A DNA stretch of 64,000 nt from Thuidium tamariscinum (lineage: Eukaryota; Streptophyta; Bryopsida; Hypnales; Thuidiaceae), in the NCBI GenBank assembly GCA_947034885.2, contig OX344755.2:24621052-24685051 (forward strand), read 5' to 3'. Positions 24,898 through 37,932 of this stretch are shown here, one piece after another. The notes under the pieces are model-generated. The model did not search any database. It was given only the letters and a program-made list of their open reading frames with translations, and was not told the origin of the DNA. The translations under genes were made by a program, and so were the position numbers. Position 1 is the stretch's first letter, and each line of letters opens with the position of its first letter.

Positions 24898-25992
24898 AGT
24901 ACATTCTAGGACCCACTTTCTTATTCATTGCAATTTTTTTACTTCATCCTTCAACAAGTACATTTTTTATACTAATTATTCCTATACAATAAACTGTGGT
25001 GTCCAAATTAAAAAAACATTGGATCTTGCATGGAATACTACTTATAGAGTTATATAATAAACATGCCACTTTCCACACAATAGGAGTACATCTTAAAATT
25101 TTAGATTTTTTTGGCAAGCTACTGTAGAAGTTTAGGAAAAAGGATAAAATTTAACATTATCTCCTATCCTTCATTATCTACAAAGACCCTGAGTCCATTA
25201 TAATGATACTAATTAACTTCTAAGCATTGTCTAAAATTTAGAAACAAGGTAATAATAACAGTAACAATTCTTCATTTGATTGCACATCTCTAACAAAAAA
25301 AAATAGGAGTGCACCTCCTAAGAGTATTTCAAGTACCAAGTCTATTTTTTACCTTTATTTTTAGTCCAAATAGAAATTTTATAGATTTTTCACCAAGTTT
25401 TTCTAGATGGTTTCAAATTGCAACGAAAGTTATTCCCAACTCTAGTAGCTAATAATGAACTAATTAGAAGTTCACCTCAAATATTGTTGCAAAGTGTTTC
25501 TTTGGGGATGCCAACTTCCTATTACTAGTATCTTGAAATCAATAAACACAATATTGTTTCCATGGTGGAAGCTTGCACATACTTTAGAATACAATTAGAT
25601 CAAACAAAGTACCTTCATTTTGATCATCCATCCTTTAATAAGCTAAAAGTTGTAAACTTCATTCCAATATAATGAAAGTCAACTTAGAAATTGCATAAGA
25701 TTTTGACACTTAAGGTAAATTCATCTAATTTTAACCCCATGTGTAAAATTGACCCCTACAAATTCTTGTTTTAAGTGTACTCCCACTATTAATGAGAGTC
25801 TAGGATCAATTTTAGAAACACCTATTTTCAAGACTTTGAATATTCGTAGTTTATTCATACTGTGTCCAAAAATTGCATTCTAAGAGAATCTAAAATCCCT
25901 TTTGGACTGCCAACAAGATCCTACAAGTAGTTTTTCAATTTAATAATGGAAACCATGAAGAATTGCTTACTTGTTCGATTAGTTTTAGGTGT
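24898..25992. other. AT-rich intergenic DNA
   Basis: No gene, RNA gene or bounded element is seen. Confidence 0.5.
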
Positions 25993-26403
25993 AGTTAAGG
26001 TAGAACCACCCGTAACCGATCATTTAAGGTATTCTGAACATGATCTAGTGAAAGGTAAGGCAAAACAAATATTTTCAAAGGTATAAAGATTAAAATGATG
26101 GAGATTGCAAGAACTTTGGTTATTTTATGACATGAATTGAAATCATTATGAATTTTGGAAGGCAAAAAGTGTATTAGACCCAATGCCAATCTTTGAAGTC
26201 TTCTAATTTTGATCACACAAAAAACTACTTTTTTACTCACTCCTTACTACTTTCTTGCACACTACTTTGGGATATGTGTCATGAACTTTTAGTCCCAACT
26301 TTAAAAATGAGAAGAAAACACATTCTAGTCTTGGTTGGAAATACGTCCATCAATAGGTTGGCTATAGGAGGCCAATTAGTTATACGTGGTTCTACCTTAC
26401 CTC
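25993..26403. mobile_element. TIR element, uninterrupted copy
   Basis: The inverted ends contain AAGGTAGAACCACCCGTAAC and, reversed, AAGGTAGAACCACGTATAAC. It aligns with 1551-2487 on both sides of the MITE inserted there and so serves as the empty-site control for that insertion. Confidence 0.6.
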
Positions 26404-27477
26404 ACTTGCCATCAAAAATTCCACTGCGTAAGTGAAAGTTGGGAATGTGGAGCACCCACTTCACTGAATCAGTGGACCTCGAGGGCCCATCATTGACTTT
26501 CAAACACACCAGCTGGATTATAGGACGTCAAGTCAACCCGCTCAGTAGTAAAATGAAATGTAGCCATTAGATGTGTCAAAAAAATGTAAGGTAGAAGGTC
26601 CGGAAATGGACCATCTAAGCACTGAATCTGAATTTCGGGTAGGTGAAACTTCTTGAAATATTTTTCAGTAAATTTTTATTCAAAGATAAGAGGAATTGGC
26701 ATTTAATCCAAGTTGTTTTATATTTTTTGGATCATTTTTGAATTAGTTATGAATTTTCAAATGAGATGAGTCGTAGGTCCCTATTTATGATCCTAGGTCC
26801 TTAAAGTGTTCATTGCAGCTTCCAGAGAAAAATGGGAAAAGCAAGGAAAATTACTGGCTCTTAGAATAATGAATAATTTTTTTCTTGATTCATTCAATGA
26901 CTATAGATGTCAATTTAGTAACCACATCCAGTCCATTCAATCACCATTTATAGGGTCCATTCTTAATGCCCGCTCCATTTCAGGACCTCCTGCCTTAGCA
27001 ATTAGTCAACGTTGTTTGGTCTGTGAATCGTAAGAGATGTCTATAGTCATGCTTATTTAGATATTTCTAGTGTGCCCTAATTTATGATGTTGCCTCCAAA
27101 AAAAATTTGGTAGTTTTCTTTTTTTTATTCATAAAAATTTCAAACTTCAATATCTTTCACACTATAGGTCCATTGCTATGAAACAAAGCTTGTTCCAATT
27201 CCTCCTATTGATAGAGAGCTTTCCAAGGGTACCAAGAACATGACATGGGAATGCATAGTTTTGTAGGTCTCAACAATTAAACAAAACAAACAACCTCACT
27301 TAATGTATGGATCATGGCTTGATTTCAAAGTCTCTCGAATCTAAGCAAAATGAGTGTAGAAGTTTGAATATGAACATCACCAACTGACATTTAGAAAAAA
27401 CGGTGGTTAATACAGAGTTAGCTAATGAAATTGACTGTTATGACTATTTCAAAAATTGAATGTACACTACTAATATG
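26404..27477. other. intergenic, with a dispersed repeat at about 26600-26800
   Basis: The repeat at 26600-26800 matches about 41290-41510 in the same orientation (TTCTTGAAATATTTTTCA; GTTTTATATTTTTTGGA) and 840-1110 inverted. No gene is seen. Confidence 0.45.
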
Positions 27478-27479
27478 TA

Positions 27480-28056
27480 CTACCTCCATCCCACTAAAAA
27501 GCTCAAAAAACATTCCTCTTGAAGGATTAACTATAATTTCAATCATAGTGCCACAAATATATGCATTCAAGAACAAGTAAATTATCCCTTAGATCTATAC
27601 AAAATCTTTAGTTTAGGTGTTGTTGTTTAGGTACCAAAAATTCATGTGGAAAGTGTGGTATTTGAGCACATTTTGTGAATGCTGCCAACTCTATCATTTT
27701 AAATGATCTAAAATGTAGTGGCAACAATGGGATTTTGAAAACATGTTCCCCAACCTAAATATATATCCAAAAAAAATACTAACTCATTTTATGATCAAAT
27801 TTTCATAGCACCAAAGTAATCACTAAATGCATTGTCAACACTACTATGTGTAGAAGCAATTAGTACAAAGTGCCTTATATAGACAAGACTAAGCTTGCAA
27901 GACCAAAGAAATGCTCCAAGATTGTTATATTTACCAGCACAAGGTTGTTCAATGCAACAAACAATTACTAATAAAATGGTTGAAACAAAAAAATGGAACT
28001 TTTTAGTGGGACAAAAATTCTATTTGATTTGGAGCTTTTTAGTGGGACGGAGGTAG
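27480..28056. mobile_element. Stowaway-like MITE (Tc1/mariner type)
   Basis: The ends CTACCTCCATCCCACTAAAA and, reversed, CTACCTCCGTCCCACTAAAA are inverted repeats of about 25 bases with one mismatch, flanked by TA on both sides (27478-27479 and 28057-28058). The CTCCNTCC-type end and TA duplication are typical of plant Stowaway elements. Non-coding. Confidence 0.85.
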
Positions 28057-28469
28057 TATAATTTAGTCCACAATGGAATGAGGGACTTACTCCCATTTGG
28101 TTTGGAATAGGCAGGGGTAGTTTACCTATAGCATTGACTCAAGTAAGGTCTACACTTATTCAAACTAAGCTTTTGTCATGTACAAAATCTTTTGTCAATG
28201 CAAAGAATCTTCGAAAGAAAATGTTTTAAGGTGGGTACACCCAAAATTGCACTGTGTCTAAAAGGGTCAACTAGAAAAGGCACTAAAATGGCTTTGGCAT
28301 ATACAAAGAATGGTCATTCATGTGGCAATTTTAGAAGTTGTCAAGGTTTTTATGAGAGAATTCATATCAAATTATGGACATCATTAAGAGTCTTTAAGTG
28401 ATAGTTAAAGAATTTTAGAGGATGATGAGTTACATGTCACTGATGAGGGGATGGTGTTATACTTTGATA

Positions 28470-29344
28470 GTCTCCAAAACTACCTTTTCTAGTATAAGTA
28501 CCAAACTTTTTTTCAAACTTTTTTTAGGCACATGTGACTATAGATTCCTGTAGTATGCTACTTTAGGAAGATGTGGAAAAAATTTCACCATGTAGATGCA
28601 AGATATTAGCATTTGAATTGGCAAAAATCATTTTTTAGGTTTTGTGAAAAAAATGGCAATTGCACTTTACAAGCTCATATTTGTATGAAAAATGTCCAAA
28701 TGGTGGTGTATCTTTGGATTCATTCTTCAAATCAGCTACATGCTTGAAAAGTTTTAGATCATTTGGAATAACAAAACATATAGGGAAAAAATAGTAAATA
28801 GAATAAAGTAGAAAATGATTCAAAATATTAAATTGTTAAGAATTTATTTGTGAATTGAAAATTTCCAATTCTATTGTTTGTGATGTTTCAATAAACAATA
28901 TACACTCAATGTTTTAGTTTTTTCCAAAATATTGAAAATAGAGTAAAATAAAGGACTTCAAAGTTTATTTTAGAGTAGAGATTCCATAAGTGCTCGCAAA
29001 CTAAAACTCCTCATAACTTTTGATTCATTGATTAAAATAGAATGATTCAAAGATTTTAATGTACATATAATCTATAGAACCAATTTCAAATTTTTATTTT
29101 TTCAAAAATTGATTTTTTCGTTTAGCTGCCAAAGCTGCTCAAGTTCATAAAGAAACTACATATTATACATTAATCTTTAACCATTAATTCAAAAGTTATA
29201 AAAATTGTTATGCCTTAAAGCTACTTCTGAACCACATATTGTGTGAAAAACTCAGAGAGTAACAATGAAAATTACACTCATAGTGAGTTGTCCAAAAAAT
29301 CTATGTTTCCAAAAAACACACCTTAGGACTTTAGGGGTAATTAA
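28470..29344 (-). mobile_element. piggyBac-like element, 5' limit uncertain
   Basis: The body matches the reverse complement of 22744-23692. It ends GGACTTTAGGGGTAATTAA, a decayed GGGGTTAA end. The left limit is eroded and approximate. Confidence 0.55.
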
Positions 29345-29654
29345 TTTACCTCTACATTAATGAGTGAAAATCAAGTGTATCATTTTTTAATTCCTAAATT
29401 TTCAACTCGATTCTTCAACATAAAAAATTCAAAATTCAAAATTAGTAGTACAAAAATTTTAGGTTGAGAAGATTCAAAATCAAAAGCTCTATTGATTTGA
29501 ACAAGAATTTTACAACATTCACTATCCAAATAGTAGAGGGGTTGTGTGTTTAGTGGTTAACAATTGCTAGTTGTCATAGCCAATGGATATAGTTATAGTC
29601 TTGGTAGTTGAGATGAGAATGATCCATTTACACATTAATTGAAACCCAACGACA

Positions 29655-29846
29655 TTAGCATGTGAGCATAGAAGTGTGAGCCTATAAGCCTTGAGCCTAA
29701 GTATAAATAAGTATAATACACTCATTGAAGGTATTTATAATATAGATATACTATAACCATTGAGGTGTCTATAATATAGACACCTATATCATAGGTGTAT
29801 AGAATTCTAAGCTCATAGGCTCACACTTTCTATGCTTACATACTAG
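29655..29846 (-). mobile_element. CTAG-TIR MITE, copy B
   Basis: The left end ATGTGAGCATAGAAGTGTGA and the right end CACACTTTCTATGCTTACAT are inverted repeats. It is 192 bases and the cleanest intact copy beside the one at 35184. Non-coding. Confidence 0.8.
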
Positions 29847-30054
29847 AAATCATGACTGAAACTTACTTCAACTTTTGAATCAGTGAAATTTTGTCTCTTT
29901 TTCTTACAAAGGATCATCCACATTTACATTTACTTGCAAAGTGGATGAAGTCACATTCACATTCACTTGGAAGGCAAGTGATTGCTCATGCCAAACAAGT
30001 AAAGTTACTTACTTGGATTTACATCCACATGCATGTATTTCTACTATTTATTCT

Positions 30055-30937
30055 TTAAGTCCCTTGACTAAGTTTTCACCAAAAATGTTCCAAAACTACT
30101 ATTTTTAGTAAGATCTTGTAGTATACTCATTTAAAAACATGTGGAAAGAAATTCAAAATTTTTCACCCCATGGATTGTAAGATATCAACATTTTAATTCA
30201 CAAAAATCTTTTTTTTGTCCTTGCAAAATCCCGTGGTAGCTACACTTTACAAACTCACATTTGCATTAAAAAAAAGTCCAAAATGGTAGTGTGTCTTTGA
30301 AATCATTCTTCAGGGCAAGTTGGCTACATACTTGAAAATTTTCAAATCATTTGGAATTGTATAGACTTATATAGGATGAAAGTAGTATGTAGAACAAAAT
30401 AGAAAATGATTCAAAACACAAAATTGTTAAGAATTTAGTTATGAAATTGAGAAATGATAATCCTAATGATTGCAATGTTGTTATAAATAATCTATATCCT
30501 ATGGTTTAATTTATTTTCAAGAAACACTGAAAATTGAGTAAAGTAAAGGACTTCAAAGTTATTTTTAAGAATAGAAAATTCAAAACTATTTGCAAACAAA
30601 AACTCCTCATAACTTTTGACTCATTGATCAAAACGGAATGATTCAAAGCTTTTGAGGCATACATTAATCTAGAAAATCAATTTCAAATTTTTATTTATGT
30701 AAAAAGTTTTTTTTTAATTTGCCCAAAATGTCCATTTAGGGGGGATTGTGAGTTATTAGGCCACAACTTTTGATTGAAATTTCCAAATGTCTTGATTTTT
30801 AGTGCACATGAAAGATATTCTTTGTCCCTACTTTCTATCAAGTTTTGGGCCTAAAACATGGAACTCTCTAATCACACATACTTGTCCAAAATTCCTATAT
30901 TGCTCAATTTAGCAAGCTAGGCTTTTAGGGATTTGAT
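30055..30937 (-). mobile_element. piggyBac-like element
   Basis: It starts TTAAGTCCCTTGACTAAG and ends in a decayed GGCTTTTAGGGATTTGA. The internal sequence closely matches 28470-29344 and 52521-53792. Confidence 0.55.
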
Positions 30938-31720
30938 TGTGGATAGATGAATCATGAGTGATAAGAATGGAGTAGACATTCACAAGTTAATGAATGTTAA
31001 CTCTTGAAGGTCAATTGTCCATTCAAATGGACAACTAAAAATTGGAGTAGGTCCTAATCATGTCAATTTTGGCTAAATGTTTACAGAATTTTGACACAAG
31101 GTGTGAATATTTCTATCTTGAATGGAGAGATCATTTTTTTTCCAATAAAGTACCTATGAAAAAAAACTTTTGTTATTCTAAATTTTCTAGTAACCCAAGC
31201 AAATTGGGCATCTTTTGCAAAAGGGTGATTGCAAGAATGACTTCACGTTTTTGTCTCAAAAATGCAATTTTTGGCTATATGACTAGTAATACTACCTTAC
31301 ACTACTAGTACCACATGTTAGCAAAGCGCCTAAAAATCTAAACTATTGATTTAGGGTACTTGAAGATATGGACCATCAGTTCTATACTATGCAATACTAT
31401 GTAGTACTATAGACTACTACAAAATACTACAAAAGCCATTGGTAGCAGAAAATAGCAAAAAAGGGGTCTATAAACCTTTTCATTTTTAGTAATTCAAAAA
31501 AAATTCAAAAAATTATTTGTAAAAACCCCATTTTTCTAAACAATCTTTGAAGTCAAAGTTCTTAAAAAATTCGTACGTACTCCAAAATTGAAATCTCTAA
31601 TTTTTAACCATTTGGATTTTAGAATAAAAAAATTTGTCATTATACAAAAAAATCATACCAAAATGGCTGCTAGTAGTATATTGCCAGCTCACTTACTAAA
31701 CATGCAAAAACTATAGAGGT
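30938..31720. other. AT-rich intergenic DNA
   Basis: It contains a TACTA-rich simple stretch at about 31380-31435. No gene is seen. Confidence 0.5.
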
Positions 31721-31944
31721 GCTAAAATGTGAGCTTAGAATTATGAGCATGTGAGCCTAAGAATCCACATCCTTATATTATAGGTGTTTGCATTATAAAA
31801 AAATTCTATGATTATAGGATATTTATATTATAGATACCTTTATTATTAGTGTTTATGTTATAAATACCTTCAATGATTGTAGTGTATCTAATTATATCTA
31901 AGTTGAAAGCTTGTATGCTTGCATTTCTATACTCACATGCTAGC
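31721..31944. mobile_element. CTAG-TIR MITE, copy C
   Basis: The ends GCTAAAATGTGAGC and CTCACATGCTAGC pair. The internal TTATATTATAGGTGTTTG and CAATGATTGTAGTGTATC blocks are shared with the other copies. It is more diverged than copies B and D. Confidence 0.65.
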
Positions 31945-32909
31945 ATTGTTGTACTTTAATCACTCCCTCCTATTATTTGACTCTCTATATGTCATTCAAT
32001 TGATTCATGAGATATTTTTAATCTTTTCTCTTCTCTCCCTTCTTTAACTATATATTGTACCATTATACCAATCATTCATCTCTTTATTCATGGCAACTAG
32101 AAAACCTACTTTAGTTAACCCCTTGAGGACCTAATCCATTGTATAATGGTCAAACATCATTTTTGAGCTAAATTTAGTATTTTAAATTGTGTCAAAATAT
32201 TGAATTTATACTTTCAACAAATGATTATGGATTTTCAAATATTGTAAAAAGAATATCAGTGCGTTTCATTAAAAATTGTCATTGCTTTCATTTTGTAGCA
32301 AATAGTGACAATAAATTATTAAATATAGCAAAAATAATCCAATTAATTTAATTTTTTTTCAAGAAATATATGTAGCAATGAAAATTGGTGTGAAATCTTG
32401 TCAATGAATTATTTTACATTTTAATTCTAAAATTTCCTAGCCAATATCTTTGAAGTCAAATTCCACCATGCATCAGGCTAAATTTATCCTTTTCATACAA
32501 CTGATATGTTAAATTTGATTTTTTTTATTTTTGAAAACTAAAATTTCAAAGTAGGATATAATGAACCTAGAGATAAATGAGTGTGAATCTTTTGCTCTTG
32601 TAAGATCCTTTTGTTTTGAAATTTATACTCTACCATTATTTGTCATATCATGTATAATGATCATTATAGTAACAACAAAATTTTCCATCAACTAAGTAGG
32701 ATGATCCACTGTCATTCCTTTAGTCATTATATGTACTTAGACTAATGTACCTCATGATTTTTTGCAACAAGACAATAAATTAGTGAATTTCTGATATACA
32801 TTTTAGTCAATTCATTCTTGAGAAAGAAAAGTTTTCACATTGTATTGAATCAAAGCAAAAACAAACCGATTCCTATTATTGTTTGAAGAATTGAAGGGCT
32901 CTTCTTGTC
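31945..32909. other. intergenic; orphan TTAACCCC end at 32115
   Basis: TTAACCCCTTGAGGACCTAA at 32115 looks like a left end of the piggyBac-like set. A compatible right end (TTGGTCCTTGAAGGATTAA) appears only at 39552-39570. Nothing else is recognisable. Confidence 0.4.
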
Positions 32910-33238
32910 CATTAAATGGGTTTGGGGGCCTCTGGAAGACTATGAGTTCGTAGACTATAGGAATTCTATGAATTCTCCGATGTAAGCAATTTGACTTGTT
33001 TGAGAGATTGCCACATCAAATAATATTAATTAGTTAAACAATTATTGATTATATTTTTTAAATATTTTTAAAAATATTTTTTAGGTTCTTACCACTTTCT
33101 GAAATTTTGAAATATTAAATCTTTTTAAATTTAAACATTAAAAATTTTGAATGTTCAAAACATCAATGGTTGGTTTACAATGATTTTGGAGAACAACCCC
33201 AAAACAGTGTTCTAAAGGCCTCAAAAAACATCTAATGC
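32910..33238. mobile_element. MITE of the GAGATTTGAG family (copy 3)
   Basis: It starts at CATTAAATGGGTTTGGGGGC, carries GACTATGAGTTC near the left end, and ends GGCCTCAAAAAACATCTAATG, which pairs with the left end. Non-coding. Confidence 0.5.
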
Positions 33239-33804
33239 CATTTCAATGGATTTTAAGGTGGTCATCATAATTTTCTACACCTTTACAACAAGAATCCAAT
33301 AGTATTTTTTAAGCTTGTGTCATAAATGAATGAATTTGATCCCATGTTTGTAAACTATAAACATGTTGGTGTTCATTGAATTCAAAAAACGGTCACTTTT
33401 CAACCCAATTCCATCATGTAATTCTACTTTGTAGTTGTCAAGAATCTCAATCTTTTTTAGTTCTAGCAACAGTAGGATGTGATAGGTCTCAATTAGACCA
33501 AAACAAGGGGTGAAGGGTCACAATTGAGTGGGTAATCTATTTGCATTTTACTTGAGGCAGTGATTGCCTCTTTTGAGCTCATTGTCATTGTCATTGTGAC
33601 AAACTGTCACAATGAGCTCATTAATTAATTTTGTTTTCATTTACCAACTACCTCCTAATCCCCCCCAACATTTAGAAATATTCAAAAATATTCAGATATT
33701 CAAAAATTCAGAAATATTTTAAATTAAATTTTTTCAGGACCTCCCACCTCCCCCTTCTTTGTAATTTTGAGAATCAGGTGAGCTTACAATCAATATGGAA
33801 TAAG
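33239..33804. other. intergenic with a small hairpin at about 33574-33618
   Basis: GAGCTCATTGTC, a CATTGT run and GTGAC face GTCACAATGAGCTC across a short loop. No gene is seen. Confidence 0.4.
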
Positions 33805-33985
33805 TATGTGTATTCCCAAGTACATGTATGTATATGTATGCATATCTACATATCTACATATCTACATACCTATATTTGTATTTGTATATGCGTATGCATA
33901 TGAAACTTATGTATGTATACCAATATGTGCCCATATCCATATCTATGAATGCATATGCATGTACGCATACATATGTATATCAGAG
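33805..33985. repeat. microsatellite-like TATGTA/CATATC tract
   Basis: About 180 bases built of TATG, CATA and TATC tetramers in changing order, including repeated ATCTACAT units. Open frames through it are Tyr/Ile/Cys-rich by-products of the repeat and not genes. Confidence 0.8.
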
Positions 33986-35183
33986 TTTTTTAAGATCAAC
34001 GGTGGAGGGAGTGGTTTGTGATTTTTTCTCAAAATAATCAACGACTTTCGGTTTTTAGGAGGGAAGAGGGGCTGTTAATTAATGGAAAAAACATTGTTCG
34101 CCACTTTTCGTCACATTGCACATTGTGTCACATTGTGTGACTCACTATGCATTATGACAATTAGTGCCATCATTTTTGATAATCTTGAATTAGGGTTTTA
34201 AGTGTTTCGATTACTATGAACACTTCATCTTATGTTAGGTATATATACCTATAATGGTCCCTTGACCCATTTGTGTCCCTATCTTTTTTTCCAACATTTT
34301 GAGGTTTAAATGTTCAAAAAATATATAACATATTTAGACACAGTTGCACTAAAAATTTGTAATCAACATGCTTACCTCAATGGTACAAAGTTTATTTTGA
34401 TTCATAAAATCTGCATTTATATATGCAAATGCTTTTTCATTACTAACAACCATATAATCTTTGACAAAAACAAATGTCATAGATGCTAGTATATAAGGAA
34501 AAATTGGAAATCTTAAAGAGGGTATGAAGGTTGCTATTGTATCATACTAGCATTGTTGAAGTGGATACACCCAAAAACATTATTTTTTATTTTTTTGCCT
34601 AATCACTATTATTTTCCTATTCAAATTTTCCTATTTTCTTATTGGGGAGTGACAAGAGGTTCCAATGCACCAAAAAAACATTACATTTGGATACCACATG
34701 CAAAAGTTACAAAGGGTTGAAGTTTTCTTTACTAAAGCACCTAAAATTGTTTCTTCCACATAAACTAGACAAACTTATTGAGACCTTGATTGCAATCTAA
34801 CTACCGAGGGGACAATTCTAACAAGGTTACATATTTTTTTCAGGTTTGCACTTGTTTCATGAATCAAACCTTAGAAGAGTTTTTATTTTCCAATCAAAAA
34901 TGTAATTTCTATGAATTTTTGAAGTGATCTACCTTAAAATTACAAAACCGAATATAGCATAGGGGCACAAACACCTTATACACAATCCATAACCACTATT
35001 TTGCATATCCATTGGCCTTCAAGTGTTCACCAATAAAAGATTGATACATTATCCCTTTTGAAATTAATGCATTGAAATTGTCAAAAAAATGAGCAAATTC
35101 GCATGATGAACTAGATGGAATGGGAGTCAAAACTAGGTCGGTGGAATAAGGAAGTAAATTGGTCTACCTTACCCTTTACAGTT
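33986..35183. other. AT-rich intergenic DNA
   Basis: No gene or bounded element is seen. Confidence 0.5.
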
Positions 35184-35376
35184 GCTAGAATGTAAGCATA
35201 GAAAGTGTAAGCCTATGAGCCTAGAATTCTACACACCTATAGTATAGGTGTCTATATTATAGACATTTCAATGATTATGGTGTACATATGTTTTAAACAC
35301 CTTCAATGAGTGTAGGATACTTATTTATACTTAGGCTCAAGGCTCATAGGCTCACACTTCTATGCTCATACACTAG
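35184..35376 (+). mobile_element. CTAG-TIR MITE, copy D
   Basis: Begins GCTAGAATGTAAGCATAGAA and ends TTCTATGCTCATACACTAGC, a clear terminal inverted repeat of about 40 bases. It is 193 bases. If the internal TA of GCTAG/CTAGC is the target duplication, it would be a TA-targeting element; this is not certain. Confidence 0.8.
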
Positions 35377-35386
35377 CTCCGTTGCC

Positions 35387-35623
35387 TTATCCCTTAAAGG
35401 ACATATTGGTGACTATGGAAATCAACCATTTTAATACCATAGGAATCATTAGTATAAAAATGAATAAAAATTCAAAAGTACTCATTGGAAGTCACACTAA
35501 TGTAGAAGTTTTTTCTTTTTCACCCCTGATTTTGAGGATGAATAGTTGTAATTTTGTCCTAGACAGAAAAATTCCTTGTCGCTCATTGGACGCCAAATGC
35601 CTATGGCGTTATTCATAGGTTAA
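35387..35623 (+). mobile_element. short piggyBac-like MITE (type S, copy 1)
   Basis: Starts TTATCCCTTAAAGGACATAT and ends in GGTTAA. Its 237 bases align throughout with 54915-55143 (shared CATTGGAAGTCA, TTTTCACCCC, TGAGGATGAA and GACGCCAAATG-like blocks). It begins only ten bases after copy D. Confidence 0.65.
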
Positions 35624-36504
35624 GTACATATTAATTTTAGAGATGTACAACAGCAATTTTTGGGTCAGTGGCACATTGGGGGGCGCCCACCTCAAGCCTT
35701 GAAATCCACCCTGATGCAACCGACAATTTCCTTGGCTGGCCAAGTCTCCCTTACAATAATAGGTCCAATAATCTTAGACTCCTGTCCATACCCATGTGGT
35801 CTTGTCATCAAGTTATCCATAGGTTTGAGCACTTTGGAGGTGGCCATTCCATTTGTTGTCTGAAAGTGTACTTGAGTTGTAGGAAAGCTCATGTTGGAGG
35901 GGAGGGCAGAAATGGAATTAGGGCCTCCTTCTATGTGAGCCTGGCGGGAAAAAAAAGCACTAGAAGACAAGAAGTGAACACAGATTTTCTTGCTAGTCTT
36001 GGTGAGCAGAAAAGAAGGATTCCAACATTCACCAAAATCAGTGGACAAGCCCATTGGTGGAGAGTGGTCAAGCTTGTAGGGAATTAGTTTGTGTGACATT
36101 CTTATTCCATCTCTCCCCACCCACCTGATCCACATGGAAGTCACTTGGACCTGTAGCTTACCTTTCCAACTGTGCCTTTCTTGCTCACATAGAACTGTGG
36201 AAGGAGGGCCCATAGGGACGCTTTACATCTAGAAGCTGGGCCAATTTGTTGTGTATGAGTCCTAGTACAAAATGTTTGATTTTGATGACTCCGGAGTATT
36301 ATAAAACAAATAAATCTGAGTTGGACTATCAACTTCTATGACACAAAATTACATGATTTGAGGTGGCTGGTGTAGATGTTAGTTTCTTGTACAAAATTAA
36401 ATGATGTAATCATGTGAGAGACCAGTGAATTCTTTATTTTGTGTTTTTATAAAAATTTAATAAAATTTCATTGCAAAAGAGTTAGAGCAACCCTATAGTT
36501 GCAT
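35624..36504. other. unassigned segment with long open frames on both strands
   Basis: Frames of 139 codons (+, 35668-36087) and 173 codons (-, 35692-36213) overlap. GC is higher than the surroundings. Neither translation shows a domain I recognise. It may be a fragment of a transposon gene. Confidence 0.3.
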
Positions 36505-36597
36505 TGTGAAACAACACTATAATTGATGTTTTGCACCATTGATCTCCCTTGTCAAAGGAAGACCAATGGTGCAAAACATTTACAAGATTGCTTCACA
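36505..36597. repeat. short hairpin
   Basis: GTTTTGCACCATTGATCTCC faces GGAAGACCAATGGTGCAAAAC across a 3-4 base loop. The pairing extends outward, less perfectly, through TGTGAAACAA / TTGCTTCACA. It may be a MITE core or a small-RNA-like foldback. Confidence 0.6.
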
Positions 36598-37608
36598 GTG
36601 TAGCCATGGCCATGCTTAGAGCACAAGTTGCCAACCTCAAGTGGCCTAGACAATTGAATTGGATATGTTGTGGATAATATACACTTCCATTAATTATGCT
36701 TCATGTGCATTTTTTAGGGGACTAAAACTAAGATAAGTTATATACAATATAAATAAGTTATATGGATTTTTAATTGTGTCTAAGTTTAATTACTATATTT
36801 TAGTACAAAGTAAAAATAATACTATAATATTTTTAGATCCTCCAAAATACTACTATGCTATACAATCTATTGTATCTTCTATTCTCATTTATTGGTACTA
36901 CTAGTGATCCCAAAATTTTGCTCCATTTCTACTTAATGTTTTCATACCCTCAATGTAAATTCGAAAGAAAATCTTCCAAAATTGAACATTTGGCTAAAAA
37001 CCCCAAACCCATTCTAAGATTGTTGCCCATTGTAGGAATAGTTAGGATGGTTTAAGAGAGAAGTGTTTACAAAAAAGACCTAAAATAAGGTAATAAATGG
37101 AGAAATGGACTCAATTGTTGAATGGATTCAATTATTGAAACTCAAATATAAGTTAACTTAAAATTCAACTATGTTTGCCAGACATTCATCTTCCATCCAT
37201 TAATCTCTTATGAAGAATAGTACACACACAAAGTTGTGGTAGTTCAGAGGTAAGCTAATGTACATAAAGTAGAATGGTCTATTCCCATATATGTAAGTCA
37301 AAACCACAATTACATGTTATTTTTGCTCTGTAGGCATATTGAAATCACTAAGTTTCAATAGAAAAAGAATTATTTTAAAGAATTATTTCATATATTTTGT
37401 GATGTTTCAAAGTCAAGACTTCAAGGATCTTCAAAATGTTCAATACGTGCATGTTTAAAGCACCTTGAGAAAGACATGAATCATTCACTAAAAATTTATT
37501 TTTTTACAATGACATAATGTCATTCATAAAGTAATAGCCAATTTAAGGTCATGTTGGTGATACATTACTAAACACATATATGACAAAAGTAGAAGGAAGG
37601 TTGGAACC
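36598..37608. other. AT-rich intergenic DNA
   Basis: No gene is seen. Confidence 0.5.
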
Positions 37609-37932
37609 AATAATAGGGGAGATTTGAGTCCTCCGGAAGATTAGTATGAGTTCCTAAATTGTGGAAATGCTGGGAATGTTGCCACATCAACAATGTAACA
37701 ACGATGGGTGACTATCACGTCAAATAATATTAATTAATTAAATTATTAAATATTTTAAAAACATTATTTCAAAATCATTTTTTTGCTTTTTAATACATTG
37801 TGGAAAAAAATTCAAATTCAAATGTTTTTTTAATTAAAAAATTCACACCAACATTACCGGTTTGCAACATTGAGAACAATTTTAGGAAACAACCTTGAAG
37901 TAGTCTTCTCGAGGCTCCAAAACTCCTCTATT
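37609..37932. mobile_element. MITE of the GAGATTTGAG family (copy 4)
   Basis: The left AATAGGGGAGATTTGAGTCC and right GGCTCCAAAACTCCTCTATT are inverted. It carries TATGAGTTCCTAAATTGTGG inside, as in the other copies. Confidence 0.55.

Noticed and set aside
33806-34037. Two overlapping frames of about 70 codons rich in Tyr, Ile and Cys
   Set aside because: They are translations of the TATG/CATA/TATC microsatellite, and no frame is conserved in character beyond the repeat.
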